In this document: piece after piece, positions 34,903 to 45,950 of the stretch | Layout of the letters: every line of letters starts with the position of its first letter | Numbering within the stretch: the first letter of the stretch is position 1 | Assembly: GCF_014646295.1 (NCBI RefSeq) | Contig: NZ_BMNE01000006.1 | Location: 248,001 to 312,000, forward strand | Source of the DNA: Nocardia rhizosphaerihabitans | GTDB lineage: Bacteria; Actinomycetota; Actinomycetes; Mycobacteriales; Mycobacteriaceae | Direction: 5' to 3' | Length of the DNA stretch: 64,000 nucleotides | Notes under the pieces: model-generated | Seen by the model: the letters and a program-made list of their open reading frames with translations, nothing else | What the model was told of the DNA's origin: nothing | Database searches by the model: none | Program-made: the position numbers and the translations under genes

Positions 34903-36195
34903 ATGGACGACCCGACGGTTGACCGGACCGGGGAGCGCGGGCAAACTCGCCGCGCTCGCAGTTCGGCGGGCTGGTGGGCCAGGGGCGTGGTCAAGGGGAT
35001 GGCGGCCGGTCTGTCGGCCGTGGTGGTCGCGGTCACCGCGTACGGATGGTCCACCGCGGGCACCTTCGACGCGGGCTTTCTACGGTCGCAGGCCATCGAA
35101 GAGGACGCGCCGCATTCGCTCGGAGGGGATCTCAACGTCCTGTTGATCGGGCTGGACACCAGGCGTGATCACAACGGCAACGAGCTGCCGCGCGAGCTGC
35201 TCGACCAGCTGCATGCCGGTGACGGGGACGAGGGCGGGTACAACGCCAATACGCTGATCCTGGTGCATATTCCGGCCGCGATGAACAAGATCGTCGCGGT
35301 GTCCATCCCGCGCGACAACTACGTGCCGGTCAGCGGCATCCCGGGCTACACCCACGCCAAGATCAAGGAGGCGTACGGGTTGAAGAAGGCCGCCGTGCAG
35401 GACCAGCTGATCGCGCGTGGCGTCACCGACCAGCGGCGGCTGGAACAGGCGGGACGGGAGGCGGGGCGGGCCTCGATCGTCAGGACCGTGCGTGAGCTGA
35501 CCGGCGTGCCGATCGACCGGTTCGCCGAGGTCACCCTCGCGGGCTTCTACGATCTGGCCGCCGCGCTGGGTGGGGTGGAAGTGTGCCTGAATCATCCGGT
35601 GCGCGACCTCGAGTTCTCCGGCGCCGACTTCCCGGCCGGCCGCCAGCACCTCGATCCGGCGCAGGCGCTGGCCTTCGTGCGGCAGCGGCACGGTCTGGAG
35701 AACGGCGACCTGGACCGGACGCACCGGCAGCAGGCCTTCCTCACCTCGGTGGCCCGGCAGCTGCGTCGCGCGGGTACCCTCACCGATCCGGGCAAGCTGG
35801 GGCAGCTGATGGATGTCGCGCACCGCAATATCGTGCTGTCGGACGGCTGGAACATGACCGAATTCGTGCGCACCCTCGGCACCGCGGAGAACCCGCAGGT
35901 CGAATTCCGCACCCTGCCGGTCCTGCGCTACGACGTCGTCAACGGTCAGGACGTGAACATCGTGGACAGGCAGGCGATACGCCGCGAGATCGCCGCCGCG
36001 TTCGGGATGCCCGTCCCCGCCGCCACGACGACCCGGCGCACGGCGGCGCGGACCGAGCCGCCCGCCGCCTGGCCGGGGGAAACATCCACGGGCGCCTGGC
36101 AGACCGGCACGACCACGCCGGTGCCGGGGACTCCCGACGCGGGCAAGCCGGTCCGCAGCGACATCACCTCGGGGCAGATCCCCTGCGTGAACTGA
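34903..36195 (+). CDS. LytR-CpsA-Psr (LCP) family protein
   Basis: The 430-residue protein has a cytoplasmic Arg-rich N-terminus, a single transmembrane helix at about 33-52, and an extracytoplasmic LCP domain with NVLLIGLDTR, NANTLILVHI, VSIPRDNYV (conserved Arg-Asp) and the RQRHGLENGDLDR block. LCP enzymes attach arabinogalactan or other polyprenyl-linked glycans to peptidoglycan. The C-terminal 70 residues are Pro/Thr-rich with a final Cys. No LytR_C domain is apparent. It stands alone between holA and a small - strand gene. Confidence 0.9.
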   Translation: MDDPTVDRTGERGQTRRARSSAGWWARGVVKGMAAGLSAVVVAVTAYGWSTAGTFDAGFLRSQAIEEDAPHSLGGDLNVLLIGLDTRRDHNGNELPRELLDQLHAGDGDEGGYNANTLILVHIPAAMNKIVAVSIPRDNYVPVSGIPGYTHAKIKEAYGLKKAAVQDQLIARGVTDQRRLEQAGREAGRASIVRTVRELTGVPIDRFAEVTLAGFYDLAAALGGVEVCLNHPVRDLEFSGADFPAGRQHLDPAQALAFVRQRHGLENGDLDRTHRQQAFLTSVARQLRRAGTLTDPGKLGQLMDVAHRNIVLSDGWNMTEFVRTLGTAENPQVEFRTLPVLRYDVVNGQDVNIVDRQAIRREIAAAFGMPVPAATTTRRTAARTEPPAAWPGETSTGAWQTGTTTPVPGTPDAGKPVRSDITSGQIPCVN

Positions 36196-36201
36196 GCCCG
36201 A

Positions 36202-36447
36202 TCAGTCGCCGACGGCGGCGAGCTGCTCCTCGTCGTCCTCGAGGTCCTCGTAGCGGCCCTCCCACTCCTCGTAGAGCGGGACCTCGTCCTCCCTGGTGAC
36301 GATCCACGCGGCCGTGAAGCCACCGTCCTCGTCGGGCACCATCACGTTCTCGATCTTGAGACCGATCCCCAGGATCTCCGCAGCGCGGATCACCTCGGCC
36401 AGGTCGTCGCCTCGTACCACCGTCTGATTCGCGTACACCGTCAACAT
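36202..36447 (-). CDS. Small acidic hypothetical protein
   Basis: An 81-residue soluble protein with a compact alpha/beta start (MLTVYANQTVVRGDDLAEVI) and a very acidic C-terminus (EWEGRYEDLEDDEEQLAA). I recognise no family with certainty, but codon use and its position directly behind rpsT support a real gene. It is convergent with the LCP gene, six bases away. Confidence 0.65.
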   Translation of the reverse strand: MLTVYANQTVVRGDDLAEVIRAAEILGIGLKIENVMVPDEDGGFTAAWIVTREDEVPLYEEWEGRYEDLEDDEEQLAAVGD

Positions 36448-36469
36448 GCGCGGAATGGTAGCCGACGAC

Positions 36470-36503
36470 AAAAGCCGCCGTGGTCATCGAGGCCACGGCG
36501 GCT
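36470..36503 (-). terminator. Terminator of rpsT
   Basis: An 11-bp stem (AGCCGCCGTGG with CCACGGCGGCT) with a 9-base loop, followed on the - strand by TTTT, lies 45 bases after the rpsT stop. Confidence 0.75.
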
Positions 36504-36547
36504 GCGTCTTGCGAAGTATTGCTGAGCGGGTACCAGGCCCGCTCCGA

Positions 36548-36808
36548 TCAGATCTTGTTCAGAGCCAGCGCGAGCGCGGACTTCTTGTTGGCCGCCTGGT
36601 TGGCGTGGATGACGCCCTTGGAAGCGGCCTTGTCGAGCTTGCGGCTCGCGAACTGCAGCTGCTCGGCAGCCTTTTCCTTGTCACCGCTGGCGGCAGCTTC
36701 ACGGAAGTTGCGGATCGCGGTGCGCAGCGCGGACTTGACCGACTGGTTGCGCTTGCGCGCCGCCTCGTTGGTACGGATCCGCTTCATCTGGGACTTGATG
36801 TTGGCCAC
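36548..36808 (-). CDS. rpsT: 30S ribosomal protein S20
   Basis: The product has 86 residues, all-helical and Lys/Arg-rich, with the S20 signature ANIKSQMKRIRTNE at the N-terminus and GVIHANQAANKKSALA near the end. It binds 16S rRNA early in 30S assembly. The start is GTG. It is oriented against its neighbours, exactly as rpsT is in M. tuberculosis, which supports the synteny. Confidence 0.97.
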   Translation of the reverse strand: MANIKSQMKRIRTNEAARKRNQSVKSALRTAIRNFREAAASGDKEKAAEQLQFASRKLDKAASKGVIHANQAANKKSALALALNKI

Positions 36809-36990
36809 GCCTGTATCCTCTGGTTTCCTGTCGCTGGGTGGTATGTCTTGAAAGCTCGTCGGGCGCGCGCCCACGATGCAGCAGATGGTGCTGAACTACG
36901 GGTAACACCGCGCCGAAGATCGAGGTTACCAGCTCGGCACCGCCGGGCGAAATCGGGCATCGACCGCACGGTCGTGCGCCCTACCGGATT

Positions 36991-37056
36991 TCACCCGTTT
37001 CAGGTGATGCAAGAAATTTACCTGTGTCTCACACGGCCTTGCTGCCGGGTGATGCA
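36991..37056. other. Short repeats upstream of the ATP-grasp gene
   Basis: GGTGATGCA occurs at 37003 and 37048, and TCACC at 36991 pairs with GGTGA at 37003 as an inverted repeat. They lie within 80 bp of the ATP-grasp start and could be regulator sites. The rest of the 259-bp gap after rpsT shows nothing clear. Confidence 0.3.
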
Positions 37057-37067
37057 CAGTTTTTCTC

Positions 37068-38732
37068 ATGACCTCCACCACAGCGCCGAGTTCGGCTCGA
37101 TCCGCATCACCGGCGTTGGTGCGAACGAACGGTCACCCGGTCCACACCGGTTTGTTCGCGGGGTACGGTCCCGGCCGCTTCGCCGACGCCTTCGACGAGA
37201 TGTTCGACGCGGCGGGCCGGGTACGGGCTCCGTACAAGGGCATCCATGCCGCGATGGCGGCCAACGACGTCGGCGATCTGGCCAAACGCTCCGACGCGCT
37301 GGACCGGGCGTTCATCGACCAGGGCATCACCTTCTCGCTGTCCGGGCAGGAGCGGCCGTTCCCGCTGGATCTGGTGCCGCGGGTGATCGCGGCCGCGGAG
37401 TGGGCCAAGCTCGAACGCGGCATCAAGCAGCGGGTGACCGCGCTGGAGTTGTTCCTGGCCGACGTCTACGGCGAGCAGAACATCCTGCGCGATCAGGTGA
37501 TCCCCAAGCGGCTGGTCACCTCGTGCGAGCACTTCCATCGCGAGGCCGCGGGCCTGGTCCCGCCGAACGGGGTGCGCATCCACGTCTCCGGCATCGATCT
37601 GGTGCGCGACGAGCGCGGCGACTTCCGCGTGCTCGAGGACAACCTGCGCTCGCCGTCGGGGGTGTCCTATGTGATGGAGAACCGGCGCACGATGGCCAGG
37701 GTCTTCCCCGATCTGTTCTCCTCGCACCGGGTGCGGGCGGTCGGCGACTATCCCGCCCATCTACTCCGGGCGCTGCGGGCTTCCGCGGCGCCGAACGAGG
37801 CCGACCCGACCGTGGTCGTGCTCACCCCCGGTGTGCACAACTCCGCCTACTTCGAGCATTCGCTGCTGGCCAGGCAGATGGGTGTGGAGCTGGTCGAGGG
37901 CCGCGACCTGTTCTGCCGCGACAACGTCGTCTACATGCGGACGACGGCGGGCGAGCGGCAGGTCGACGTGATCTACCGGCGCATCGACGACACCTTCCTC
38001 GACCCCATGCACTTCCGGCCGGACTCGGTGCTCGGCATCGCCGGCGTCCTCAATGCCGCCCGCGCGGGCAATGTGGTGATCTCCAGCGCGGTCGGCAACG
38101 GCGTCGGCGACGACAAACTCATCTACACCTACGTGCCGACGATCATCGAGTACTACCTCGGCGAGAAGCCGATCCTGCCCAATGTCGACACCTTCCGCTG
38201 CTGGCTCGACGACGAACGCGAGGAGGTGCTCGACCGGGTCGGCGAGCTGGTGGTCAAGCCGGTCGAGGGGTCCGGCGGCTACGGCATCGTCATCGGGCCC
38301 GATGCGACGCCGCGCGAGCTGGAGACGATCCGGCGCAAGATCAAGGCCGACCCGCGCGGCTGGATCGCCCAGCCGGTGGTGCAGCTGTCCACGGTGCCGA
38401 CCAAGATCGGCAACGACCTGGCGCCCCGGCACGTGGACCTGCGCCCGTTCGCGGTCAACGACGGTGAGGACATCTGGGTGCTGCCCGGCGGGCTCACCAG
38501 GGTCGCGCTGCCCGCGGGCTCGCTGGTGGTGAACTCCAGCCAGGGCGGCGGCAGCAAGGACACCTGGGTACTGGCAGGCCGGTCCGGCGGCGACCGGGAG
38601 CTGGCCGGCCCCGAACTGGTCAGTGATCCGCCGCAGGCCGATTCGTTCGAGATCGGCCGCGAGCTCAGCGCGCCGCAGGCCAATCAGCAACAGCAGCAAC
38701 AACAACAGACGCAGCGGCTGATCGGGGACTGA
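37068..38732 (+). CDS. Circularly permuted ATP-grasp protein
   Basis: The 554-residue protein belongs to the circularly permuted ATP-grasp group (DUF404/407). Key blocks are VLEDNLRSPSGVSYVMENR, LTPGVHNSAYFEHSLLA, DVIYRRIDDTFLDP and VVKPVEGSGGYGIVIGP, the last being the ATP-binding loop. These proteins occur with an alpha-E protein and a transglutaminase in actinomycetes, cyanobacteria and proteobacteria; a peptide-ligase system is suspected but the product is unknown. The C-terminus has eight consecutive Gln (38685-38708, CAG/CAA). The alpha-E gene starts six bases after the stop. Confidence 0.9.
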   Translation: MTSTTAPSSARSASPALVRTNGHPVHTGLFAGYGPGRFADAFDEMFDAAGRVRAPYKGIHAAMAANDVGDLAKRSDALDRAFIDQGITFSLSGQERPFPLDLVPRVIAAAEWAKLERGIKQRVTALELFLADVYGEQNILRDQVIPKRLVTSCEHFHREAAGLVPPNGVRIHVSGIDLVRDERGDFRVLEDNLRSPSGVSYVMENRRTMARVFPDLFSSHRVRAVGDYPAHLLRALRASAAPNEADPTVVVLTPGVHNSAYFEHSLLARQMGVELVEGRDLFCRDNVVYMRTTAGERQVDVIYRRIDDTFLDPMHFRPDSVLGIAGVLNAARAGNVVISSAVGNGVGDDKLIYTYVPTIIEYYLGEKPILPNVDTFRCWLDDEREEVLDRVGELVVKPVEGSGGYGIVIGPDATPRELETIRRKIKADPRGWIAQPVVQLSTVPTKIGNDLAPRHVDLRPFAVNDGEDIWVLPGGLTRVALPAGSLVVNSSQGGGSKDTWVLAGRSGGDRELAGPELVSDPPQADSFEIGRELSAPQANQQQQQQQQTQRLIGD

Positions 38733-38737
38733 CACAC

Positions 38738-39715
38738 ATGCTTGCTCGTAACGCCGAATCCCTCTTCTGGATCGGCCGATACGTCGAGCGCGCCGACGAC
38801 ACCGCGCGCATCCTCGACGTCGCCGTGCACCAACTGCTCGAAGACGCCACCGTCGACGCCGACCGCACCTCGCGCGTGCTGCTGAAGGTGCTCGGCATCG
38901 AACCACCCGAAGGCCTGCGCCTGGACGTGTGGTCGGTGACCGACCTCGTCGCGTTCAGCCACGACCACGGCGTCTCGATCAGCGACTCGATCGGCAAGGC
39001 CCGCGAAAATGCCCGTGGCGCACGCGAAGTCACCTCCAGCGAGATGTGGGAATGCCTCAACGCCACCTACAACGGGCTGGCGGCGGCGGAGAAGGCGGCG
39101 CGCGGCCTCGGCCCGCACGAGTTCTTCTCCTACATCAAGGACCGGGCCGCGATGTTCACCGGACTGACCGACTCGACGCTCTCCCGCGACGACGGCTACC
39201 GGTTCCTGCTGCTGGGCCGCTCCATCGAACGCGTGGACATGATGGTGCGCCTGCTGCTCTCGCGCGCGGGCGACCGCACCTCCTCGCCCGCCTGGGTGAC
39301 GGTGCTGCGTTCGGCGGGTGCCCACGACACCTATCTGCGCACCCACCGCGGTGCACTCGACGCGGCCAGGGTCGCCGAATTCATCCTGATCGACCGGCTT
39401 TTCCCGCGCTCGGTGTTCCACACGCTGCGCGTCGCCGAGGCCTGCCTGACCGAGCTCGACCAGCGGCCGGGCAGTCGCGTCGGCGCGCGGCACGAGGCGC
39501 AGCGCGTGCTCGGCCGGGCCCGCAGCGAACTCGAATTCCTGCCGCCCGGTGTGCTGCTGGAGGACCTGCAGAACCGGCTGCTCGCGCTGCAGAAATCGTG
39601 CCGCGAGGTGAGCGAGGCCGTGTCACGCCAGTACTTCCATGCCGCACCGTGGGTGGCGTGGACCGATGTGCGCAGCAGCTCCGACGGGCGTGTGCAGGTG
39701 GAGGGGGAGCTGTGA
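38738..39715 (+). CDS. Alpha-E domain protein (DUF403)
   Basis: The product has 325 residues, almost wholly helical, with the alpha-E signature MLARNAESLFWIGRYVERA at the start and LLLGRSIERVDMMVRLL in the middle. Alpha-E proteins always accompany the circularly permuted ATP-grasp and transglutaminase genes and probably form part of the same enzyme complex; each signature has Arg-rich helices. The gene is sandwiched tightly: six bases after the ATP-grasp stop, and its stop overlaps the next GTG. Confidence 0.9.
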   Translation: MLARNAESLFWIGRYVERADDTARILDVAVHQLLEDATVDADRTSRVLLKVLGIEPPEGLRLDVWSVTDLVAFSHDHGVSISDSIGKARENARGAREVTSSEMWECLNATYNGLAAAEKAARGLGPHEFFSYIKDRAAMFTGLTDSTLSRDDGYRFLLLGRSIERVDMMVRLLLSRAGDRTSSPAWVTVLRSAGAHDTYLRTHRGALDAARVAEFILIDRLFPRSVFHTLRVAEACLTELDQRPGSRVGARHEAQRVLGRARSELEFLPPGVLLEDLQNRLLALQKSCREVSEAVSRQYFHAAPWVAWTDVRSSSDGRVQVEGEL

Positions 39716-40554
39716 GCTGGCGGATCAGGGTGGTGCACACCACCGGGTATGTCTACGCCGCGCCGGTGACGCGGTCGTTCAACGAGGCCAGGCTGACCCC
39801 GCGCGCGGACAGCAGGCAGAACGTGATCCTCAATCGCGTCGAAACCGTGCCCGCCACCAGGTCTTATCGCTACACCGACTACTGGGGCACCGCGGTCACC
39901 GCGTTCGACCTGCACGCGCCGCACACCGAACTGGAGGTCACCGGGTCGTCGGTGGTGGAGACCGAGCCGTTCGCCGAACCGACCGAGGAACTGACCTGGG
40001 ACGAACTGCGCGGCGGGCGGATCGTCGATCGCTTCGACGAAATGCTCAGTCCTACCGCCTATGTGCCGCGTGACCGCAAGCTCGCGACCGTCGCCCGGCA
40101 GCTCTCGCGTGGGGAGGAGCCGGCCAAGGCGGTGGTGCGCGCCGCCGAGTGGGTGCACAAGGAAATGGACTACATCGCGGGCACGACCTCGGTGCATACC
40201 TCGGCGGTGGAGGCCTTCGCCGAGCGGCGTGGCGTCTGCCAGGACTACGCGCATCTGACGCTGGTGTTGTTGCGCAGCATGGGAATTCCCAGCCGGTACG
40301 TCTCCGGGTATCTGCATCCGAAGCCGGGGGCGGGGATCGGCGAGACGGTCGCGGGGCAGTCGCATGCTTGGGTGGAGGCCTGGACCGGGCAGTGGTGGGG
40401 CTACGACCCGACCAACAATCTGGCCGTCAACGAGCAGCACGTCTCGGTCGGGGTAGGCCGCGATTACGCGGATGTGCCACCGCTGAAAGGTGTCTTCTCC
40501 GGCGGCGGCTCGACCGACCTCGAGGTCGTTGTGGAGGTCACCCGCCTGGCGTAA
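39712..40554 (+). CDS. Transglutaminase-like cysteine protease-fold protein
   Basis: The 280-residue protein has a beta-rich N-terminal domain (transglut_N, RIRVVHTTGYVYAAPVTRSF) and a transglutaminase-like core with Cys in RRGVCQDYAHL, His in QSHAWVEAW and Asp in GYDPTNN. It could hydrolyse or form amide bonds on the product of the ATP-grasp enzyme. The start is GTG overlapping the alpha-E stop, so the three genes are one operon, as in mycobacteria (Rv2411c-Rv2409c). Confidence 0.92.
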   Translation: MSWRIRVVHTTGYVYAAPVTRSFNEARLTPRADSRQNVILNRVETVPATRSYRYTDYWGTAVTAFDLHAPHTELEVTGSSVVETEPFAEPTEELTWDELRGGRIVDRFDEMLSPTAYVPRDRKLATVARQLSRGEEPAKAVVRAAEWVHKEMDYIAGTTSVHTSAVEAFAERRGVCQDYAHLTLVLLRSMGIPSRYVSGYLHPKPGAGIGETVAGQSHAWVEAWTGQWWGYDPTNNLAVNEQHVSVGVGRDYADVPPLKGVFSGGGSTDLEVVVEVTRLA

Positions 40555-40620
40555 TGTCCACTTCGCTCGTGCGGACCCCGCTCGCCGCGGGGATGATTCC
40601 TCCCGGAGAGGTGGTGGCCG

Positions 40621-41394
40621 ATGCCCACTGCACAGGAACTCGTCGAACCCGAGGTCGTATCCGAGCCGAAGAAGTGGGCCGCCGAAGGACTCGGCACCTT
40701 CATCCTGGTGATCTGCGGCGTCGGCACGCTGGTGCTGGCGGGCGACCGGGTCGGTTCGCTCGGCGTCGCCTTCGCGTTCGGCCTGGCGCTGCTGTTCCTC
40801 GTGTACGCGATCGGGCCGATCTCGGGCTGCCACGTCAACCCGGCGGTGACGCTCGGACAGCTGCTGCTCGGCCGGATCTCGGCCGTCGGCGCCGCCGGGT
40901 ATGTGATCGCCCAGCTGATCGGCGGCTTCCTGGCCGGGCTCGTGCTGTTCGCCCTGGCCAAGAATCTGCCCGCCTACGACCGGTCGGTCGACGGGCTCGG
41001 CGCCAACGGCTGGGGCGCGCACAGCCCCTCGGCGGTGCGCGGTCCGCTCGGTGAGGTCGTCGTCCAGAACGGCTACGGCCTCGCGGCGACCATCATCATC
41101 GAGGTGATGCTGACCGCGCTGCTGGTGTTCGTCGTGCTGGCCTCCACCGATCAGATCTCCGACGTCCCGCTGGCCGGGCTGTCGATCGGTGTCACCCTCA
41201 CGGTGATCTACCTGGTCTCGCTGCCGATCGACAACACCTCGGTCAACCCGGTGCGCAGTCTGGCGGTGGCGCCCTATCAGGACGGGGCGATGGGCCAGGT
41301 GTGGGTGTTCATCGTGTTCCCGCTGGCCGGTGGCGCGCTGGGGGCGCTGATCTACGGGTTGATCTTCGGGCGGTCGAGGGACGTATCGAGCTAG
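40621..41394 (+). CDS. Aquaporin, MIP family
   Basis: The product (257 residues) has six transmembrane helices and two half-helices with HVNPAVTLGQ (NPA at 73-75) and SVNPVRSLA (NPV at 209-211). The second box has Val in place of Ala. Gly-Cys-His at 69-71 and the Arg after NPV fit the AqpZ water-channel group rather than glyceroporins, but a long loop at 115-145 between helices 3 and 4 is unusual. GGAGAGGTGG precedes the ATG. The gene is not part of the conserved mycobacterial order and ends in a strong hairpin. Confidence 0.9.
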   Translation: MPTAQELVEPEVVSEPKKWAAEGLGTFILVICGVGTLVLAGDRVGSLGVAFAFGLALLFLVYAIGPISGCHVNPAVTLGQLLLGRISAVGAAGYVIAQLIGGFLAGLVLFALAKNLPAYDRSVDGLGANGWGAHSPSAVRGPLGEVVVQNGYGLAATIIIEVMLTALLVFVVLASTDQISDVPLAGLSIGVTLTVIYLVSLPIDNTSVNPVRSLAVAPYQDGAMGQVWVFIVFPLAGGALGALIYGLIFGRSRDVSS

Positions 41395-41410
41395 CGGTCA
41401 CCGAACGACG

Positions 41411-41444
41411 AAACCCCGATCCGGCACGTGCGGGATCGGGGTTT
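41411..41444. terminator. Terminator hairpin between aquaporin and MazF-like genes
   Basis: A 12-bp stem (AAACCCCGATCC with GGATCGGGGTTT) around a 10-base loop lies between the convergent genes and ends in TTT on both strands. Confidence 0.75.
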
Positions 41445-41454
41445 CCTGTTGTGT

Positions 41455-42006
41455 TCAGCTCCAGCTGTATTCGGCGACGAGCCGGTGCGCGACCAGGTCG
41501 AAGGTCTTGCGCTCGACGATCGCGCCCTCGCGCCGGATGCCGTCCTCGGGCACGTCGAGCACCCGGTCCAGCCGCACCCAGCTGGGGCGTCCGTCGTGGT
41601 CCCACGGGCCCGAGCCGATGCCGACCCAGTTGCGGTCGTGCGCGCGTTCGGCTTTGGACGACAGCATCAGCCCGAGCAGGGTCTTGCGATCGCGGCCGAC
41701 GACCAGCACCGGCCGGTCCTTGCCGTTGGTGGGGTCCTCCTCGTAGGGCACCCAGGTCCACACGATCTCGCCCGGATCGGCGCGGCCGTCGAGCTGTGGG
41801 CAGTAGACGATCTGCCGGGCCCGGTGGGCGGTGGGGACCGGCGTCGACGCGGTCGGGCGGACCGCGACGGCGGGTTCCGGCTTGGCCGCCAGCGCCGCCA
41901 CCAGCTTCTCTAGCAGCCGCGGCCCCTGCTTGCGCACGATCTTCGGTCCCTGCTCCTTGGCGATGACGCCGAGTTGCTTGCCGAGAGTGTTCCAACTGCT
42001 GGCCAT
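41455..42006 (-). CDS. PemK/MazF-like protein without a visible antitoxin
   Basis: The 183-residue protein has an N-terminal helical extension of about 60 residues (MASSWNTLGKQLGVIAKEQ, Lys-rich) and a C-terminal PemK/MazF-like barrel with the PGEIVWTWVPYEE start and KDRPVLVVGRD. MazF toxins cleave mRNA, but here no antitoxin gene adjoins and the extension is atypical, so a toxin role is doubtful. It is divergent from lepA, the same arrangement I recall for Rv2405 in M. tuberculosis, which suggests a conserved housekeeping-type function. Confidence 0.75.
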   Translation of the reverse strand: MASSWNTLGKQLGVIAKEQGPKIVRKQGPRLLEKLVAALAAKPEPAVAVRPTASTPVPTAHRARQIVYCPQLDGRADPGEIVWTWVPYEEDPTNGKDRPVLVVGRDRKTLLGLMLSSKAERAHDRNWVGIGSGPWDHDGRPSWVRLDRVLDVPEDGIRREGAIVERKTFDLVAHRLVAEYSWS

Positions 42007-42111
42007 CCCTGAAATATAACGGTGACTCGCGCTTCGGTGCACCGGTGACAGGGGGGCGATTCGGCCCATGGGACGATAGACGCAGTTCGCCGATACCCCT
42101 CGAGGAGTGGA

Positions 42112-43959
<1,848 letters not shown>

Positions 43960-43963
43960 CCCC

Positions 43964-45226
43964 TCACCCCGGCTCGGCGGTGACGCGCACCAGCAAGCGC
44001 GTCCCGCCGAGCGGGCTTTCGGTGAGTTCGGCGGTGCCGCCGTGCAATTCGGCCTGCTGCCGGACCAGGGCCAGGCCCAGGCCCGAACCGGGGGAGCCGG
44101 GGCGTTTGGCGAAGCGGTCGAAGGCGGTGGGGGACAGGTGTTCCGGTATCCCGGTGCCGTTGTCGTCGATGGTGATCTCGATCCCGTCGGCGCCGGTGCT
44201 CGCCGCTACCGCTATCTCGGTGGCGTGTCCGTGCAGGACCGCGTTGGCGACCGCATTGGTGACGATCAGCATGATGCCGCCGGGCAGGCCGGTCATCGGG
44301 ACCGGGTCGCAGGCGGTCAGCGTGATGTCGACGCCGGGTTGCGCGCGCCGGGCGTTCTGGACGGCGCGATCGAGGGTTTCGCACAGCTCGAACGGTTCGA
44401 ACGCGTCCGCGTCGGTCAGCTCGCCGACGGCGAGACGTTCCAGATCGGTGAGTGTGCGCTCGATCTGGCGTTCGGCGGCCAGCACGTCGGCGAGGACGGC
44501 CCCGCGCTGGTCGGCGGGGAGCTCGTCACCGGCCAGGACCTGCAGGTCGGTGCGCATCGCGGTGAGCGGGGTGCGCAGTTCGTGCGCGCAGACCGCGGCG
44601 AAATCGCGGGCGCCCGCCAGTGCCTGTCTGGTCTCGCCGTGCGCGGTCTCGAGTCGTGCCAGCATCCGGGTGATCGCGTCGGAGAGTTCCTCGGCTTCTC
44701 TGGCGCCGCGGCCCGACAGTGGTGGGAGCTCGTCGAGGGTGTCGATCTCGTGGGTGGCGGTGGCCAGCCTGCGTAGCGGTCGCGCGGCGAAACCGGCCAG
44801 CACCCAACCCAATCCGGCGGCCACCAGCACACCGGCCACGCCGATGCCGAGGCCGATCAGCTGGCTACGGGTGATCGCGGCGTCGACGAGGTCGCGATCG
44901 GGATTCAGCCGGACCAGCAGGCCGGGCGCGCCCTGGACCTGAGCCAGCGCGGGGTCGGACGGCACGCCCATCGGCGGCCCTGGCAGCGCGGTGGCATCGG
45001 GGAACGGGCGCAGCTCCGTCGGTACCGGAATCGGCAGGGCGGGAACACCGTCGAGGCGCTCGGCCACCTGGACGTGCATCGTCGACACGGTCTGATCGAG
45101 TTGCCGGGTGCCCGCCACCTTCAGCAGCGCCGCGTAGGTGAGGCCGAGGGTGATCGCCACCAGCGCGGCCACCACCGCCGACACCACGGCCACCCGCATC
45201 CGCAGCGACCACGACCCGGTGCTCAC
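43964..45226 (-). CDS. Sensor histidine kinase, PrrB-like
   Basis: The product has 420 residues: a first transmembrane helix at about 12-33, an extracytoplasmic loop, a second helix at about 122-146, a HAMP domain, then the dimerisation block AHELRTPLTAMR with phospho-acceptor His215 and an ATPase domain (NAVANAVLHG, DNGTGIP, GSGLGLALV). The sequence around the His and the closing HGGTAELTESPLGGTRL strongly recall PrrB of M. tuberculosis. The GTG overlaps the stop of the regulator gene, so both are coupled. Confidence 0.9.
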   Translation of the reverse strand: MSTGSWSLRMRVAVVSAVVAALVAITLGLTYAALLKVAGTRQLDQTVSTMHVQVAERLDGVPALPIPVPTELRPFPDATALPGPPMGVPSDPALAQVQGAPGLLVRLNPDRDLVDAAITRSQLIGLGIGVAGVLVAAGLGWVLAGFAARPLRRLATATHEIDTLDELPPLSGRGAREAEELSDAITRMLARLETAHGETRQALAGARDFAAVCAHELRTPLTAMRTDLQVLAGDELPADQRGAVLADVLAAERQIERTLTDLERLAVGELTDADAFEPFELCETLDRAVQNARRAQPGVDITLTACDPVPMTGLPGGIMLIVTNAVANAVLHGHATEIAVAASTGADGIEITIDDNGTGIPEHLSPTAFDRFAKRPGSPGSGLGLALVRQQAELHGGTAELTESPLGGTRLLVRVTAEPG

Positions 45227-45915
45227 GGGCGCTCGCGCAGGACGAAACCCACGCCGCGCACCGTGTGCACGACCCGCGCGACGCCACCGGTCTCGAGCTT
45301 GCGCCGCAGATACGAGACGAACACGTCGACCACGTTCGTATCGGTGGCGAAGTCGTAACCCCAGACGGCGGACAGGATCTGCTCGCGCCCGAGCACGATG
45401 CCCACATTGTCGGCGAGCATCGCCAGCAGCTCGAACTCCCGTTTGGTGAGCTCGACCTGCTGTCCGCCGGCGTGCACCCGGTGCCCGGCCAGATCGATGT
45501 CCACCTCGCCCACCCGCACCGTCTTGCCCTGCGGCACAGCGGTTGCGGTACTGCGCCGCAGCAGCGCGCGCAGCCGGGCGACCAGCTCGCCCAGGTCGAA
45601 CGGTTTGGTGAGGTAGTCGTCGGCGCCGCGCTCGAGTGCGGCGATCCGATCGCTCACCGCGCTGCGGGCGCTGAGCACGCAGATGGGGATGTCGTTGCCC
45701 ATCGCCCGCAAGGCGGTGACCACGCCGACGCCGTCGAGCTCGGGCATGTTCACGTCGAGGACCATGGCGTCGGGTGCGGCGGAACGCACCAGGGCGAGCG
45801 CTCGCGCGCCGTCACCGGCGGTGACGACGTCGAAGCCCGAGAGTTCGAGGCCGCGCCGCAGCGACGCCAGCACCCTGACCTCGTCGTCGACGACCAAGAT
45901 CTGCTGTCCGGTCAT
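45223..45915 (-). CDS. OmpR-type response regulator, PrrA-like
   Basis: The 230-residue protein has a receiver domain with phospho-acceptor Asp54 (VLDVNMPELDG), the conserved Lys in LTKPF, and a C-terminal winged helix (ELTKREFELLAML, TNVVDVFVSYLRRKLE, VRGVGFVLR). The sequence runs closely parallel to PrrA of M. tuberculosis, a regulator of nitrogen, redox and growth functions. It is first in a two-gene operon with the kinase. Whether it is the true PrrA or a paralogue cannot be told here, since prrAB is located elsewhere in mycobacteria. Confidence 0.92.
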   Translation of the reverse strand: MTGQQILVVDDEVRVLASLRRGLELSGFDVVTAGDGARALALVRSAAPDAMVLDVNMPELDGVGVVTALRAMGNDIPICVLSARSAVSDRIAALERGADDYLTKPFDLGELVARLRALLRRSTATAVPQGKTVRVGEVDIDLAGHRVHAGGQQVELTKREFELLAMLADNVGIVLGREQILSAVWGYDFATDTNVVDVFVSYLRRKLETGGVARVVHTVRGVGFVLRERP

Positions 45916-45950
45916 CCGCCCACCCTAGTGCGATCCATTGTTTCTCCTGG

